64,000 bases of DNA, taken from the NCBI RefSeq assembly GCF_002007215.1, contig NZ_MUHX01000010.1, positions 1-64,000 of the forward strand. The letters run 5' to 3'. The stretch is from Pyramidobacter sp. C12-8. Its GTDB lineage: Bacteria > Synergistota > Synergistia > Synergistales > Dethiosulfovibrionaceae. Below are positions 17,451-27,588 of the stretch, piece by piece. Position 1 is the first letter of the stretch, and each line of letters starts with the position of its first letter. The notes beneath the pieces are model-generated. The model searched no databases. It had not been told where the DNA came from and saw only the letters and a list, made by a program, of their open reading frames with translations. Position numbers and translations under genes: made by a program.

Positions 17451-18350
17451 TCATTTCAGCTTGGGATTCATCTCGTCGCGCAGGAAATCGCCGAGGAGGT
17501 TGATGCCGAACACGATGATCATGATGTACAGCCCCGGCAGGATCGAGACCCACCACAGGCCGCTGTAAAGCACCGTGAAGCCGTCGTTGCAGAGCATGCC
17601 AAGCGACGGACGCGAGATCGGCACGCCCAGGCCGAGGAAGCTCAACGTCGCCTCGGTGAGGATGAAGCCGCCCACCTGGATCGTGGACAGCACGACGATG
17701 GAGGCGAAGACGTTGGGCAGCACGTGCTTGTAAAGGATGCGCCAGTTCGGCAGGCCGATCACGTGCGTGGCTTCGATGTATTCGCATTTTTTGACGCGCA
17801 GCGTTTCGCCGCGCACCGTGCGCGCGTAGCGCACCCAGCCGACCAGCATCAGCGACAGCAGGATGTTGGTGATGCTGCGCCCCAGCATGGACATCAGGAA
17901 CAGCGCGATCAGCATCGACGGGAACGACAGCTGCACGTCGGCAAAGCGCATGATGAGCGCGTCCACCTTGCCGCCGAAATAGCCCGAGATCAGCCCCAGC
18001 ACGATGCCGATGCCGCTGGCCATCAACGTGCCCAGCAGGCCGATGACCAGCGAGACGCGACTGCCGTAGACCATGGCGCTTACCATGTCGCGCCCTTGCT
18101 GATCGGTGCCCAGCAGGAACTTGGGGTCGCCGCCCTCCAGCCAGAACGGCGGCTTGTAGGCGTCGCCCAGGTCGAGCTCGGCCATATTGTAGGGATTCTG
18201 CACCGTGAACTGCGGCCCCACGACCGCGATCAGGATCACGAGCAGGACGATCACTGCTCCGGCGATCGCCGTAGGGGAGTGACGGAAGTTGTAAAACAGT
18301 TCCGAGTCCAGAAAAGCGCGCCAACGGCTTTTCTCTTGTGCGTCAGACAT
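17451..18350 (-). CDS. dppC: Di/oligopeptide ABC transporter permease DppC
   Basis: The 299-residue permease has an N-terminal OppC-type segment ([22 protein letters not shown]), a periplasmic insertion with [13 protein letters not shown], and the inner-membrane signature [19 protein letters not shown] that docks the ATPases. Six hydrophobic segments are visible. ATG 18350 has AGGAGGA about 10 bases upstream. Confidence 0.9.
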   Translation of the reverse strand: MSDAQEKSRWRAFLDSELFYNFRHSPTAIAGAVIVLLVILIAVVGPQFTVQNPYNMAELDLGDAYKPPFWLEGGDPKFLLGTDQQGRDMVSAMVYGSRVSLVIGLLGTLMASGIGIVLGLISGYFGGKVDALIMRFADVQLSFPSMLIALFLMSMLGRSITNILLSLMLVGWVRYARTVRGETLRVKKCEYIEATHVIGLPNWRILYKHVLPNVFASIVVLSTIQVGGFILTEATLSFLGLGVPISRPSLGMLCNDGFTVLYSGLWWVSILPGLYIMIIVFGINLLGDFLRDEMNPKLK

Positions 18351-18364
18351 TTTTCGTCCTCCTC

Positions 18365-19330
18365 CTACTGCAAGTCGATGCGCGGATCGATAAAAACGTA
18401 GAGCAGATCCACGATGAAATTGATGAACACGAACATCACCGCCACGAACAGAATGTAGGCGGCGATGATCGGCCGGTCGGCGCTGGTCACCGCGTCGATG
18501 AGCAGCTTGCCGATGCCCGGCCAGGCGTAGATCGTCTCGGTGATCGTCGTGAAGGCGATCAGGTTGCCCAGCTGCAGTCCGAAGACCGTGACCACCGGGA
18601 TCAGCGTGTTTTTCAGCGCGTGCCCGAACAGCACCTTGCGGTTGGGCACGCCCTTGGCGCGCGCGAACTTGACATAATCCTGCCGCATGTTTTCCTGCAT
18701 CCCCGCGCGGGTGAGGCGGATGATGGTCGCCACGTTGCCCAGCGCCAGCGTGATCGACGGCAGGATGATATGCGCCCAGCCGTCGGCGGTGGCGAGGCTG
18801 GTCGTGATTCCGAAGATCACGCCCGTTTCGCCGCGTCCGGACACGGGCAGGACGCCGAGATACAGGCCGAAGAAATAGATCATCACCATGCCGATCCAGA
18901 ACGACGGCATCGAGATCCCGGCGATGGACATGGCCATGACGCTTTTGCTGAAACGGCTCTTCGGATACGCGCCGGACCATACGCCCAGCGGGATGCCGAG
19001 AAAGATCGAGAGCACCATGGCCACGGCGACGATGTCCAGCGTGGCGGGAAGCCGTTCGGTGATCAGCGCCAGCGCCGGCAGGTGGTACATGTACGACTGG
19101 CCGAAATTGCCGTTCAAAACGTTTTTGACGAAGATCCAGTATTGGACGTACAGCGGTTTGTCCAGGCCGAGATAGGCCGAGACGGCCGCGATCTCCTCGG
19201 GCGTTGCGTTTTCGCGCACCATAAGGTAAACGGGGTTGCCCAGCACGCTCGTGAGCACGAACACGATCAGCGAGACCACGAGCACGACCAGCACGAGCTG
19301 GGTCAGCCTTTTGACGAGAAACTGAAGCAC
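18365..19330 (-). CDS. dppB: Di/oligopeptide ABC transporter permease DppB
   Basis: The 321-residue permease starts VLQFLVKRLTQLVLVVLVVS (read with initiator Met), carries NPVYLM and the coupling signature RAKGVPNRKVLFGHALKNT, and has six membrane segments. GTG 19330 is chosen because a strong GGAGGTGA site (19339-19346) lies 8 bases upstream. The longer frame starting TTG 19399 would run through the intergenic hairpin and lacks a ribosome site. Confidence 0.88.
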   Translation of the reverse strand: MLQFLVKRLTQLVLVVLVVSLIVFVLTSVLGNPVYLMVRENATPEEIAAVSAYLGLDKPLYVQYWIFVKNVLNGNFGQSYMYHLPALALITERLPATLDIVAVAMVLSIFLGIPLGVWSGAYPKSRFSKSVMAMSIAGISMPSFWIGMVMIYFFGLYLGVLPVSGRGETGVIFGITTSLATADGWAHIILPSITLALGNVATIIRLTRAGMQENMRQDYVKFARAKGVPNRKVLFGHALKNTLIPVVTVFGLQLGNLIAFTTITETIYAWPGIGKLLIDAVTSADRPIIAAYILFVAVMFVFINFIVDLLYVFIDPRIDLQ

Positions 19331-19402
19331 CTTAAAGGTCACCTCCGCGGAAAAGCAGTCTATTCCGGAGCGAAAAGGACGGAAAAAGACTTTCATCAAA
19401 GA

Positions 19403-19436
19403 CAGACGGTTCTTTTCGCGTGAAAAGAACCGTCTG
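19403..19436 (-). terminator. Intercistronic hairpin between dppA and dppB
   Basis: A perfect 14-base-pair stem (19403-19416 with 19423-19436) around a 6-base loop. On the minus strand it is followed by a short U-rich run (tcttt). A stable hairpin directly after the binding-protein gene usually gives more of that protein than of the permeases, by partial termination or by 3-prime protection; this is inference. Confidence 0.7.
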
Positions 19437-19466
19437 CATTATGGGTGTCTTTCGGGAACCGGGAAA

Positions 19467-21077
19467 TTATTTTTTGAACGTGACGTCCCACGCGTACACG
19501 TATTTGTTGTAGCGCGGCGCGTAATCGATGCGCGGCCCGACGGCGTACACGTCCATCTGGAAGTGCAGCGGGATGTAGGCCACGTCGTCGGCGGCCAGCT
19601 TCCACGCCTGCCGCATGATCTGATCGCGTTTGGCGGCGTCGACGGTCGCCATCGCTTCCTCGATCAGTTTGTCCACCTCGGCGTTGCTGTAATAACCGCG
19701 GTTGACGCCGCCCCAGCCCTGCTTGACGTACTCGCCGGGCTTCATCGAGTAGATCATGTCGAGGGCGATCAGCGCTCCCTCGCCGCCGGAGTCGGCCCAG
19801 CCGGTCTGGCACAGGTGCGTGTTGTCTCCCGACCGATTGACCGCGCCGATGTAGGAGAAGAAAATGTTGCGCGACATCAGATTGGGGACGACCTTGATGC
19901 CGACCTTTTCGAGGTATGAGGCGCAGGCCGTGGCGATGGCGCCGTCGTTGATGTAGCGGTCGTTGGATGCGTCGAGCGTCACCTGGAAACGTGTGCCGTC
20001 GGCCTGGCGGGGGTAACCCGCTTCGTCAAGCAGCTTTTCGGCCAGAGCCGGATCGTAAGCAAGGCGCTTGATCTCGGGATTGTAGCCGTTGTAGCCCTCG
20101 GGACAGTAGGTCGCGGCGGGAAGGGCGAAGCCGTTCATGACCTTGGCGACGATCTCGTCCTCGTTGATGGCGTGGTACATGGCGGCGCGGACGCGCTTGT
20201 CGGTCATCGGGTTCCTGCCCGTGGGCGAAACCAGCGGGAACTTGGAATCCTTGCTGGGGTTCTCCACGCAGGACGGATTGAGGTAGATGACGCGCAGGCT
20301 GGGCATCTTGACGATGCTGATGTTTTTGTTGCGCTCGACCATGGCCACGTCGCGCACCGGCACGTCGACGATCATGTCGACGGCGCCGGACATCATGTTG
20401 GCGGTGCGGGTGCCGGGGTTGGTGATCGGCTTGTAGACGACGTTCTCGGCCTCGGGTTTGTCGCCCCAATAAGTTTCGTTGCGCTTGAAGACGATGCGGT
20501 CGCCGCGCACGTGCTCGGCCAGCGCGTACTTGCCGGTGCCGACGGGATGGTTGGCGTTGTAATCGTCGTCGTGGGCCTCGCAGGTCTCCTTGTCGAGGAT
20601 CACCACGTCCTTGACGTGGGCCAGCAGCAGCACGTTGGGCGCCTTGCAGGTGATTTTGACGGTGTAATCGTCGATCTTCTCGCTCTTGTCGATGGTGGCG
20701 AACGCGTAAATGAAGGCCGACTTGCCGGCCGTGTTGGCGCGCTCGAACGAGAACAGGACGTCGTCGGCGTTGAAGGCGCTGCCGTTGTGGAACGTGACGC
20801 CCTTGCGCAGATGGAACGTCCAGATCGAAGCGTCCTCGTTGGTTTCCCAGCTCTCGGCCAGAAGCGGCTGCGGTTTGATCTCCCGGTCAAGGGTCACGAG
20901 CGGTTCGAAGACGTGCTCCATGATGGCGTTGTTGAGGTCTTCGTTCAGCGAATAGGGATAAAACGAATAAGCGTCGCCCGTCAGGCCGATCGTCACGTCC
21001 CGCGGCCCCGCCGCGCAGGCCGCCGAGGCTCCCAGCGCCAGAGCGGCCAGCGCACACCACAAAATACTTTTCTTCAC
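19467..21077 (-). CDS. dppA: Di/oligopeptide ABC transporter substrate-binding protein DppA
   Basis: The 536-residue family 5 extracellular binding protein has a signal peptide (cleavage near SAACAAG, about residue 22), an early [21 protein letters not shown] motif and the typical [18 protein letters not shown] segment. It binds peptides or similar ligands in the periplasm for DppBCDF. GTG 21077 has AGGAGG 9 bases upstream. A consensus-like promoter (21122-21150) lies in front. Confidence 0.88.
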   Translation of the reverse strand: MKKSILWCALAALALGASAACAAGPRDVTIGLTGDAYSFYPYSLNEDLNNAIMEHVFEPLVTLDREIKPQPLLAESWETNEDASIWTFHLRKGVTFHNGSAFNADDVLFSFERANTAGKSAFIYAFATIDKSEKIDDYTVKITCKAPNVLLLAHVKDVVILDKETCEAHDDDYNANHPVGTGKYALAEHVRGDRIVFKRNETYWGDKPEAENVVYKPITNPGTRTANMMSGAVDMIVDVPVRDVAMVERNKNISIVKMPSLRVIYLNPSCVENPSKDSKFPLVSPTGRNPMTDKRVRAAMYHAINEDEIVAKVMNGFALPAATYCPEGYNGYNPEIKRLAYDPALAEKLLDEAGYPRQADGTRFQVTLDASNDRYINDGAIATACASYLEKVGIKVVPNLMSRNIFFSYIGAVNRSGDNTHLCQTGWADSGGEGALIALDMIYSMKPGEYVKQGWGGVNRGYYSNAEVDKLIEEAMATVDAAKRDQIMRQAWKLAADDVAYIPLHFQMDVYAVGPRIDYAPRYNKYVYAWDVTFKK

Positions 21078-21121
21078 GGCATTTTCCTCCTGTTAAAGAT
21101 AAGTTTTTAAGAACCATCTGA

Positions 21122-21150
21122 ATCATAATTTTTATGGATACAAAATTCAA
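21122..21150 (-). promoter_or_regulatory. Sigma-70-type promoter of the dpp operon
   Basis: On the minus strand, TTGAAT (21150-21145) and TATGAT (21127-21122) are separated by exactly 17 bases, about 50 bases before the dppA start. Confidence 0.65.
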
Positions 21151-21288
21151 CAATAAAACATAGTGATCGGCGTGATAATAAATGTTGTTTTTGCATTAAA
21201 ATGTTTGCTGCGGAACTGTCATACAGATAAACTACTTTTCCCCGGCTTCATGTGCCGACAATTTTTCGAAAAGAAAAGAGGCTCGTCA

Positions 21289-21360
21289 CGGCAGAGCACA
21301 GAACATGGGCGGCGGATTCACATGAATCCGCCGCCCATGTTCTGTGCTCTGCCGTTTTTT
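21289..21360. terminator. Very long perfect hairpin, terminator
   Basis: Thirty-two bases (21289-21320) are complemented perfectly by 21323-21354 with only two bases between the arms. A run of six T follows on the plus strand (21355-21360); on the minus strand the stem is followed by ctcttttctttt. It lies 26 bases beyond the stop of the AsmA-like gene, which it most likely terminates. Confidence 0.75.
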
Positions 21361-21380
21361 GTTCCGCAGGCGTCCGCCTC

Positions 21381-24152
21381 TTATTTACCGAAAAGACTGT
21401 TCAACCCTTTTTCGAGCTCTTTGTTGAGCGCATCGTTGAGCTGGTCTCTGACGCTGTTTTTGCTGGACCCGCTTTCGGCGCCGCTCTTGCCGGTGAGTTT
21501 CTCGGTGAGCTTGTTCACGGCGTCTTCTTTGGCCTTTTCAACGGCGTTCTTGGCCTGGTCCTTGACGTTGGTGACTTTGGCGTTTTCCTGCTGGGCTTCC
21601 TTGGCGTCCCAGGTCTTGCCGTTGACTTTGAAACTGCCGATCTTGGGGTCGCCGATAGTGCCGCCGATGTGGAAGGTCAGGTTTCGGAAGTCGTTGACGC
21701 CCCAGCTCTTGCTGGCGCCGGCGATACCGCCGCCGATCAGGCCGGCGATGCCGCCGGCGCCGCCGGTCAACAGGGCCGCCGCGCCACCGGCCGCCATCGC
21801 GCCGCTCAGGGTCGAAGCCGCCGTGTTCACGAGCATGGCGTTGATGGAACCGTCGACGTTGATGTTCAGATTGCCGGCGTAGGCGAAGGTACCGTTGGCT
21901 TTGATGTACTGATAAATGCCGTCGCCCTTTTCGGCGTTGATGACGGTGCCGTCCTTGAGCGTCAGCTTTTCGATGTCGTTGGCGAAGGGGATCCTGGCGT
22001 TGGCGTAGGCGATGCCCTTGTTGCCGTGCAGCGCGGCGACGGCGTTGACGATGGACTGATACTGCTTGAAGCCGTACATCCTGCCGCCTGCCGAGGAGAC
22101 GGAACCTTCGCCGTCGAGCGTGAAGGGGCTGAGCTTGCCGGCGGCCTTGTATTCGCCGGTCAGCGTGCCGGTCAGTCCGCCGCCGAGCGCGGGCGCCATC
22201 TGGTCGATGATGGTCTTGAGCTGGCTGCCCTTCAGGCTGGCGCCGAGCTCGTAAGTCATCTTGTTGATGTCCATGCTCGCATTGCCGTCGATCGTTCCGC
22301 CGGCGAATTTGGAGGAGAAATCGGGCAGCGAGGCCACCATTTTGGAGAGTTTGAGGGAGGATCTGATCTGTTCGAACTTGAGCCCCGTAAGCGAGAAGAC
22401 GGGGATGGAAAGCGAACCGTCGCCGGTGATGTCCGTGTCGGAAAGCTCGCCCTTGAGGCCGCCGCTGAGTTTGCCGGAAGCGCCCAGCGAGGCGGCGCCG
22501 AACGTGTTCATCACGTTGCCGAGGTCGATGCCGTTCAGTTTCAGATCGTAGGTGCCGTTCAGATTTTTGCCGAATTTCAGCACCGAGTCCATCTTGATCG
22601 TTCCGTTGGCGACGACCGCGGACATTTCCTTGAAGGCCAGATTGTCGCTGCCCATGGTGATGGAGCCGTTGACCTTGGTGACGGGCAGTTCCATAAAGAC
22701 CAGCGAGGCGTTTTTGAACGTCACCGTGCTGCCCTGGAAGGCGACGGGCACGTTGACCTTGTCGATGTTCATGTCGTTGAGCGAGACGCGCGGCGAGTCG
22801 ATCTTGCCGCCGGCGGTGATGGCGCTGCCCTTGCCCTTGACGGTGAAGGCGGCGTTCACTTTGCCCTTGATGTTCGCCGGCGCCGAAGGCACGATCTTGG
22901 GCAGCATGGCGAGGTCGAAGTCCTTGACGCTGAAAGCCACGTCGGCCGCCACTTCCTTGCCGCCGGCGTTGACCGTTCCTTTGAGCGTGGCGGGATTGCC
23001 GGCGAGGTTGGAGCCGCCGGAGACGGTGATCAGCCCTTTGCTGTTGAACGCGGCCTTGAAAAGCGTGTCGGTGACGCTGGCGCCGCCGAACGTAAGCTTG
23101 TCGGCCTTGACTTGGGCGCTGCCCTTGAGGGCGTTCACCGGTCCTTCGACCGCGACGTTGACGGCGTCGACCTGTCCGCTCAGTTCAGCGGGCAGCGAGG
23201 GCAGATTCTTGCGCAGAGTTTCGGCGGTGACGGGGCCGTCGGTGTTCATGTTCACTTTGATGGAAGGCGTTTTGCCGCCGAGGTCGGCGAACACGTCGCC
23301 TTTGGTGGGAATGCCGATGGCATTGACGGTCAGAGGCTTGAGATTGACTTTCAGGTCTTTCATCGCGACCGTGGTGCTGGCCGAAACGGGGAAGCCCATG
23401 GCGGAACCGTCCTCGAAGCTGACAGTCCCCGCTACGGCGGGATTGCCCGGCTCGCCTGTGACGGTCATGTCAGCGGTGACCAAACCTTTGACGAGGAAAC
23501 TTTCCAGCTGGGGAACGAGGGCCGCCAGATCGCCGATCTGCACCTTGTCGGCAGCGGCCTTGAGATTCAACGCCGGCGCTACGCTGCCGTTGACGCTGAT
23601 CGTACCGCCGGCAGTTTCGATGTTCCCTTTGCTGATCGTCAGGCCGGGGGCCATGCTGACTTTGAAGCTGCCCTTCAGGGGCAGACCGTTGAGGGCGATG
23701 TCGAAGGCCGCCTCGGCTTCGCTGCCGTCCAGCGTACCGCCGACTGAATTGAGCTGGAGGTCGTTGAGCGGAACGGCGCTGGGCAGCGTCACTTTCTGGC
23801 CGGTGAAGATTTCGGCCAGCTGGAGCAGGTGAGGAATGGTGCTCTTGATGTCGCCCAGTTCAATCCAGTCGAGCGCCACGTTACCGGTGATCAGCTTGAG
23901 CAGCGCCGGGTCGACGAAAATTTTGCCTGCTTTGATCAGCGACGCGCCGTCGCGCGTCAGTTCGATGTCGTTGAAAGTGTAGCCTTTGACGGGATTGCCT
24001 TTGGCGCCGCCGATGGACACGCCCAGATTGTAGGTGTTGGCCACGTATTCGGCGCCTTTCTGAGCGATCCAGCCTGTGCCGACGTCCAACGTGCAGACGG
24101 CGACGACGGCCGCCGCGAGCAGGATCGCAATGCCTATGAAAAGTTTTTTCAT
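21381..24152 (-). CDS. AsmA/TamB-like envelope protein
   Basis: A 923-residue protein with an N-terminal membrane anchor (KLFIGIAILLAAAVVAVCTL) followed by some 780 residues of repetitive beta-strand sequence rich in Gly, Ser, Val and Asn. Recurrent patterns such as SxGxxxLxGxVxxxxxAL are typical of AsmA-like and TamB-like bridge proteins that move phospholipid between the membranes of diderms. A hydrophobic Gly/Ala-rich stretch near 790-830 and a charged coiled tail with many Lys and Glu (about 860-923) close the protein. Which of the paralogous families it belongs to needs profile comparison. Confidence 0.7.
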   Translation of the reverse strand: MKKLFIGIAILLAAAVVAVCTLDVGTGWIAQKGAEYVANTYNLGVSIGGAKGNPVKGYTFNDIELTRDGASLIKAGKIFVDPALLKLITGNVALDWIELGDIKSTIPHLLQLAEIFTGQKVTLPSAVPLNDLQLNSVGGTLDGSEAEAAFDIALNGLPLKGSFKVSMAPGLTISKGNIETAGGTISVNGSVAPALNLKAAADKVQIGDLAALVPQLESFLVKGLVTADMTVTGEPGNPAVAGTVSFEDGSAMGFPVSASTTVAMKDLKVNLKPLTVNAIGIPTKGDVFADLGGKTPSIKVNMNTDGPVTAETLRKNLPSLPAELSGQVDAVNVAVEGPVNALKGSAQVKADKLTFGGASVTDTLFKAAFNSKGLITVSGGSNLAGNPATLKGTVNAGGKEVAADVAFSVKDFDLAMLPKIVPSAPANIKGKVNAAFTVKGKGSAITAGGKIDSPRVSLNDMNIDKVNVPVAFQGSTVTFKNASLVFMELPVTKVNGSITMGSDNLAFKEMSAVVANGTIKMDSVLKFGKNLNGTYDLKLNGIDLGNVMNTFGAASLGASGKLSGGLKGELSDTDITGDGSLSIPVFSLTGLKFEQIRSSLKLSKMVASLPDFSSKFAGGTIDGNASMDINKMTYELGASLKGSQLKTIIDQMAPALGGGLTGTLTGEYKAAGKLSPFTLDGEGSVSSAGGRMYGFKQYQSIVNAVAALHGNKGIAYANARIPFANDIEKLTLKDGTVINAEKGDGIYQYIKANGTFAYAGNLNINVDGSINAMLVNTAASTLSGAMAAGGAAALLTGGAGGIAGLIGGGIAGASKSWGVNDFRNLTFHIGGTIGDPKIGSFKVNGKTWDAKEAQQENAKVTNVKDQAKNAVEKAKEDAVNKLTEKLTGKSGAESGSSKNSVRDQLNDALNKELEKGLNSLFGK

Positions 24153-24376
24153 TGGGATTTAACCTCCTCTATTCTGTCGTTTTCACAACGGCAATGATGG
24201 TACGCTTCGCGATTTTGTGCCGGCGTTTTCATGCCGGACTCATTATAGCACAGGCTTAGAAAAGGGACGCTCCCGAGCGGAAAAGGAACGGAACGCTTTC
24301 CATTTGCATCGTGTAGTGTTTATAAAACAATCGTGTTATCATAAAAAAATACATTTATGGAAGGTGCAGGAAATCT

Positions 24377-25726
24377 ATGGAAAATCGTCGTGAAATGCTG
24401 GCGCAATCGCCGTTGCTGCGTTTGCTCGCGAAAATGTCTCTGCCGGCCATGATCGGCATGTTCGTCATGGCTTCGTACAACGTAGTCGATGCGATCTTCA
24501 TCGGCTGGGGCGTCGGCCCGCTGGGCATCGCCGCCACGTCGGTGGCGTTCCCGCTGCAGCTGTTCGTGGGGGCGCTGTCCATGTGGGTGGCGATGGGCAC
24601 GGCCTCGCTGTCGTCGCGCAAACTGGGCGCGGGACTGGACGACGACGCGGAGCGGGCGCTGGGCAACGGCTTCGTGATGTCGACGGCGCTGGGTTTCGCG
24701 ACGCTGGCCGCCGGGCTGTTCTTCCTCGATTCGCTGATCGCCATGATGGGGACCGACGAGCAGGTGGCAGACTACGCGCGGCAATATCTCGGCATCGTCT
24801 TTCTCGGCAATCCGCTGGTGATCGTGGGGATGCTCTTCAACAACACGATCCGCTCTGAGGGCAACACGCGCTACGCCATGTACTCGATGGTGCTGCCGGC
24901 GGTGCTGAACGTTTTTCTCGATCCGCTGTTCATCTTCGGCTTCAAGATGGGCATGGCGGGAGCGGCCTGGGCGACGGTGATCGGCCAGCTGGTGACGCTG
25001 CTGTGGAATCTTCGCTACTATCTGACGGGGCGCCGCAGCCTGATCGCCCTGCGCGTCAGCCGCATGCCGCTGCGCTGGGCCATCGACGCCGAGATCCTCG
25101 GCGTCGGCGTTTCCGAGTTCGCGCGCCAGGGGGCGCTGACGGTGGCCAACACGATCCTGATGAATCAGATCTCGCATTACGGTTCGGCGCTGCATATCGC
25201 CGCCTACGCGATCATGATGAAGGTCTCGTCGATCGCCGTGATGCCGATCTTCGGCATCGGCCAGGGCATGCAGCCGATCGTGGGTTACTGTTACGGCGCG
25301 GGACTTTACGGCCGCGCCCGCAGGGCTATCGAGATCGCGCTGCTTTCGGCCACGGTCATCACCGTGACGGGCGAGATCATTCTGCTCGGCTTTCCGCACG
25401 TTTTCGTGCGCGCGTTCACCGATGACGCCGAGGTGATCCGCCTCACCGTCTGGGGCGTGCGCATCCTCCAATCCACGTTCGCGATCATCGGCTTTCAGAT
25501 CGTCGGCACGGTGACGTTTCAGGCGCTGGGATTCGCGGGGCCGGCGCTGTTTCTGTCGCTGAGCCGCCAGGTAATTTTTTTCATCCCCTCGCTGCTGGTC
25601 CTGCCGCGCTTTTTCGGCGTCGCCGGCGTGTTCTTGAGCTATCCCGTGGCGGACGTGTGCGCCTGCTGTGTGACGCTGGCGCTGCTGATCTTCTACCGAG
25701 GACGCTTCAAAAAGCTTGAACGCTGA
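24377..25726 (+). CDS. MATE-family multidrug/metabolite efflux transporter
   Basis: The 449-residue protein has twelve hydrophobic segments in two similar halves. It carries family motifs such as MFVMASYNVVDAIFIG near the start, PLFIFGFKMGMAGAAWATVIGQ near 180-200 and PIFGIGQGMQPIVGYCYGAG in the second half. MATE proteins export cationic compounds with Na+ or H+ antiport. ATG 24377 follows GGTGCAGGAA. It is not closely coupled to a neighbour. Confidence 0.88.
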   Translation: MENRREMLAQSPLLRLLAKMSLPAMIGMFVMASYNVVDAIFIGWGVGPLGIAATSVAFPLQLFVGALSMWVAMGTASLSSRKLGAGLDDDAERALGNGFVMSTALGFATLAAGLFFLDSLIAMMGTDEQVADYARQYLGIVFLGNPLVIVGMLFNNTIRSEGNTRYAMYSMVLPAVLNVFLDPLFIFGFKMGMAGAAWATVIGQLVTLLWNLRYYLTGRRSLIALRVSRMPLRWAIDAEILGVGVSEFARQGALTVANTILMNQISHYGSALHIAAYAIMMKVSSIAVMPIFGIGQGMQPIVGYCYGAGLYGRARRAIEIALLSATVITVTGEIILLGFPHVFVRAFTDDAEVIRLTVWGVRILQSTFAIIGFQIVGTVTFQALGFAGPALFLSLSRQVIFFIPSLLVLPRFFGVAGVFLSYPVADVCACCVTLALLIFYRGRFKKLER

Positions 25727-25867
25727 CGGTGCGATGCCGCCGCTTCCCGTATCGCGCCGACGAGGCGAAAATAATGATTTTCATGATTTCATGGATAAGG
25801 CAGATGAGTTAAAATAAATTATAGTGAACATAATGGAAGAAGAGCATCCGGGACATCTGAAGAAGCC

Positions 25868-26941
25868 ATGATCGTGTATCGGATGCTGTTCGCGCGGACG
25901 TTCGACCCGATCGCGCTGTACCGCGTGGAAGAAGGATCGCACCGCAGCATCACGGCCGACAGGGTGTTTTTCGTCGACGTCAACCCGTCTTACGAGCGCG
26001 TCATGAAGGTTCGCCGCCGGGACGTGATCGGCCGCAGCTTTCTCGACGTATGGCCGATTTCCGAGCCGCGCTGGTCCCAGATCATCGTCGACTGTCTGCG
26101 TCTCGGGCATTCGGTGCACTGCGAGGGCAACAGCAAAGAGGCCGGCAGTTTTCTCGAGGCGATCGCTTTTCCTCTGCCGCCGGCCATGGCGGCCGTGATC
26201 TTCCTCGACAAGACGAAACTGAAGGATGCCGACGAGGCGCTGGACCGCAAAAAAAATGAATTGCGCAATTTGGCCACGCAGCTGACGCTCACCGAGGAGA
26301 GCACGCGCCGCGCCATCGCCACCGACTTGCACGACCGCATCGGCTACGATCTGGTCTCGCAGCTTCACAAGATCCGCGAGCTGCGCGAAAAAGTGCGTCC
26401 GGCGCTGGAGGCGGAGATGGCGGCGCTGGAAGCCAACACGGAGAAGATGATCCGCGAAAGCCGTTCGCTGATCTTCGAGCTCAGCCCGCCCATTCTCAAG
26501 GAAGTGGGCATCAATCCCGCTTTGGAATCGTTGGCCGACAACCTGCTCACGCCGCACGGCATCAAGTGGGAGCTGCGCGCGAAGGGGACCATGGCCGACT
26601 TCTGGGCGGACGATGCCGTCTGCGTGATCCTTTACCGCATGGCACGCGAGCTGCTGATCAACGTGATCAAACATTCCGGCGCGACGCGTGTCACCATCAT
26701 CGTCAACCGCGGCCCGGGGAAGATCATGGTCGCGGTGGAGGACAACGGCCGGGGATTCCCCGAGGACTTCGACCTCGATCATAACGAGGAGCGCAAGGAA
26801 ACGAAAAGCTTTGGGCTTTTCAGCATCAGGGAACGCCTTGAACCCATCGGCGGAACTCTGAAAATCGTTTCCATCCCCGGGAAGGGCGCGACCGTCGCCA
26901 TGTCCTGCCCGTTGAAACTGAAGGAAGGGGAGTTCAAATGA
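25868..26941 (+). CDS. NarL-type sensor histidine kinase with PAS domain
   Basis: The 357-residue protein has an N-terminal PAS-like domain (residues about 5-115; DVNPSYERVMKVRRRDVIGRSFLDVWP) and no membrane segment, so it senses in the cytoplasm. A coiled linker leads into a HisKA_3 dimerisation box with the phosphoacceptor His155 in ATDLHDRIGYDL. The C-terminal HATPase domain has the N-box ARELLINVIKHS and G-box DNGRGFP. The stop overlaps the regulator gene by 4 bases. The stimulus is unknown. Confidence 0.87.
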   Translation: MIVYRMLFARTFDPIALYRVEEGSHRSITADRVFFVDVNPSYERVMKVRRRDVIGRSFLDVWPISEPRWSQIIVDCLRLGHSVHCEGNSKEAGSFLEAIAFPLPPAMAAVIFLDKTKLKDADEALDRKKNELRNLATQLTLTEESTRRAIATDLHDRIGYDLVSQLHKIRELREKVRPALEAEMAALEANTEKMIRESRSLIFELSPPILKEVGINPALESLADNLLTPHGIKWELRAKGTMADFWADDAVCVILYRMARELLINVIKHSGATRVTIIVNRGPGKIMVAVEDNGRGFPEDFDLDHNEERKETKSFGLFSIRERLEPIGGTLKIVSIPGKGATVAMSCPLKLKEGEFK

Positions 26942-27588
26942 GTATTCGCGTGCTTCTGGCCGACGATCACGAAATGTTTCTTGAAGGACTGCGGGAACTG
27001 CTCGGCAAAGCGGACGGCATCGAACTGGCCGGACTGGCCCGCGACGGCGCGGAGGCCGTCGCGGCGGCGGAACGTCTGCAGCCCGACGTGGTGCTGATGG
27101 ACATGACGATGCCGCGGCTGAACGGCATCCAGGCGACGCAGAAGATTGCCGCCGGCTCATCCGGCACGAAGGTGCTGGTGCTGTCCATGCACGGCGACAA
27201 GAACCTGATCGTCGAGAGCCTGAAGGCCGGAGCCCGCGGCTACGTGCTGAAAGAGTGTTCGTCGCAGGAGCTGTGCCTGGCCATCCAAACCGTCGCGAAC
27301 GGCCAGTATTACTTGACGCCGGCGATCCTTTCGACGCTTATCGGAGATTATCTGCGCTTGACCGAAAACGAAGCCCAGTCCTCGAGCTGCCCGCTGTCGG
27401 ACCGCGAGCTGGACGTGTTGAAACTGCTCGTCAACGGTTGCAACGCCAAACAGATCGCCGAACAGCTCAGCATCAGCAAAAACACGGTGGACACGCACCG
27501 TCGCCACATCCTCGACAAACTTGGCTGCAACAGCATGGCCGAGCTGACGCGCTACGCTATCCGCGAAGGCTACCTCGACCTCAGCTGA
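26938..27588 (+). CDS. LuxR/NarL-family response regulator
   Basis: The 216-residue protein has a receiver domain with acidic pair Asp9/Asp10 and phosphoacceptor Asp55 (VLMDMTMPR), and a C-terminal LuxR helix-turn-helix (about 150-212) with LSDRELDVLKLLVNGCNAKQ followed by SKNTVDTHR. It is coupled to the kinase gene by a 4-base overlap. Targets are not visible, but the divergent or downstream grd operon is an obvious candidate by position. Confidence 0.9.
   Translation: MSIRVLLADDHEMFLEGLRELLGKADGIELAGLARDGAEAVAAAERLQPDVVLMDMTMPRLNGIQATQKIAAGSSGTKVLVLSMHGDKNLIVESLKAGARGYVLKECSSQELCLAIQTVANGQYYLTPAILSTLIGDYLRLTENEAQSSSCPLSDRELDVLKLLVNGCNAKQIAEQLSISKNTVDTHRRHILDKLGCNSMAELTRYAIREGYLDLS

Larger units (their letters stand above)
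21078..21380. other. Spacer between dppA and the AsmA-like gene
   Basis: About 300 bases. It contains the dpp promoter (21122-21150) and the long palindrome (21289-21354). The part between, 21151-21280, is AT-rich and without a supportable gene. Confidence 0.5.

Noticed and set aside
21252-23747. An 831-codon plus-strand frame opposite the AsmA-like gene
   Set aside because: Low-complexity Val/Asp/Gly-rich shadow of a repetitive beta-strand gene; the minus-strand protein has a proper anchor and repeats.
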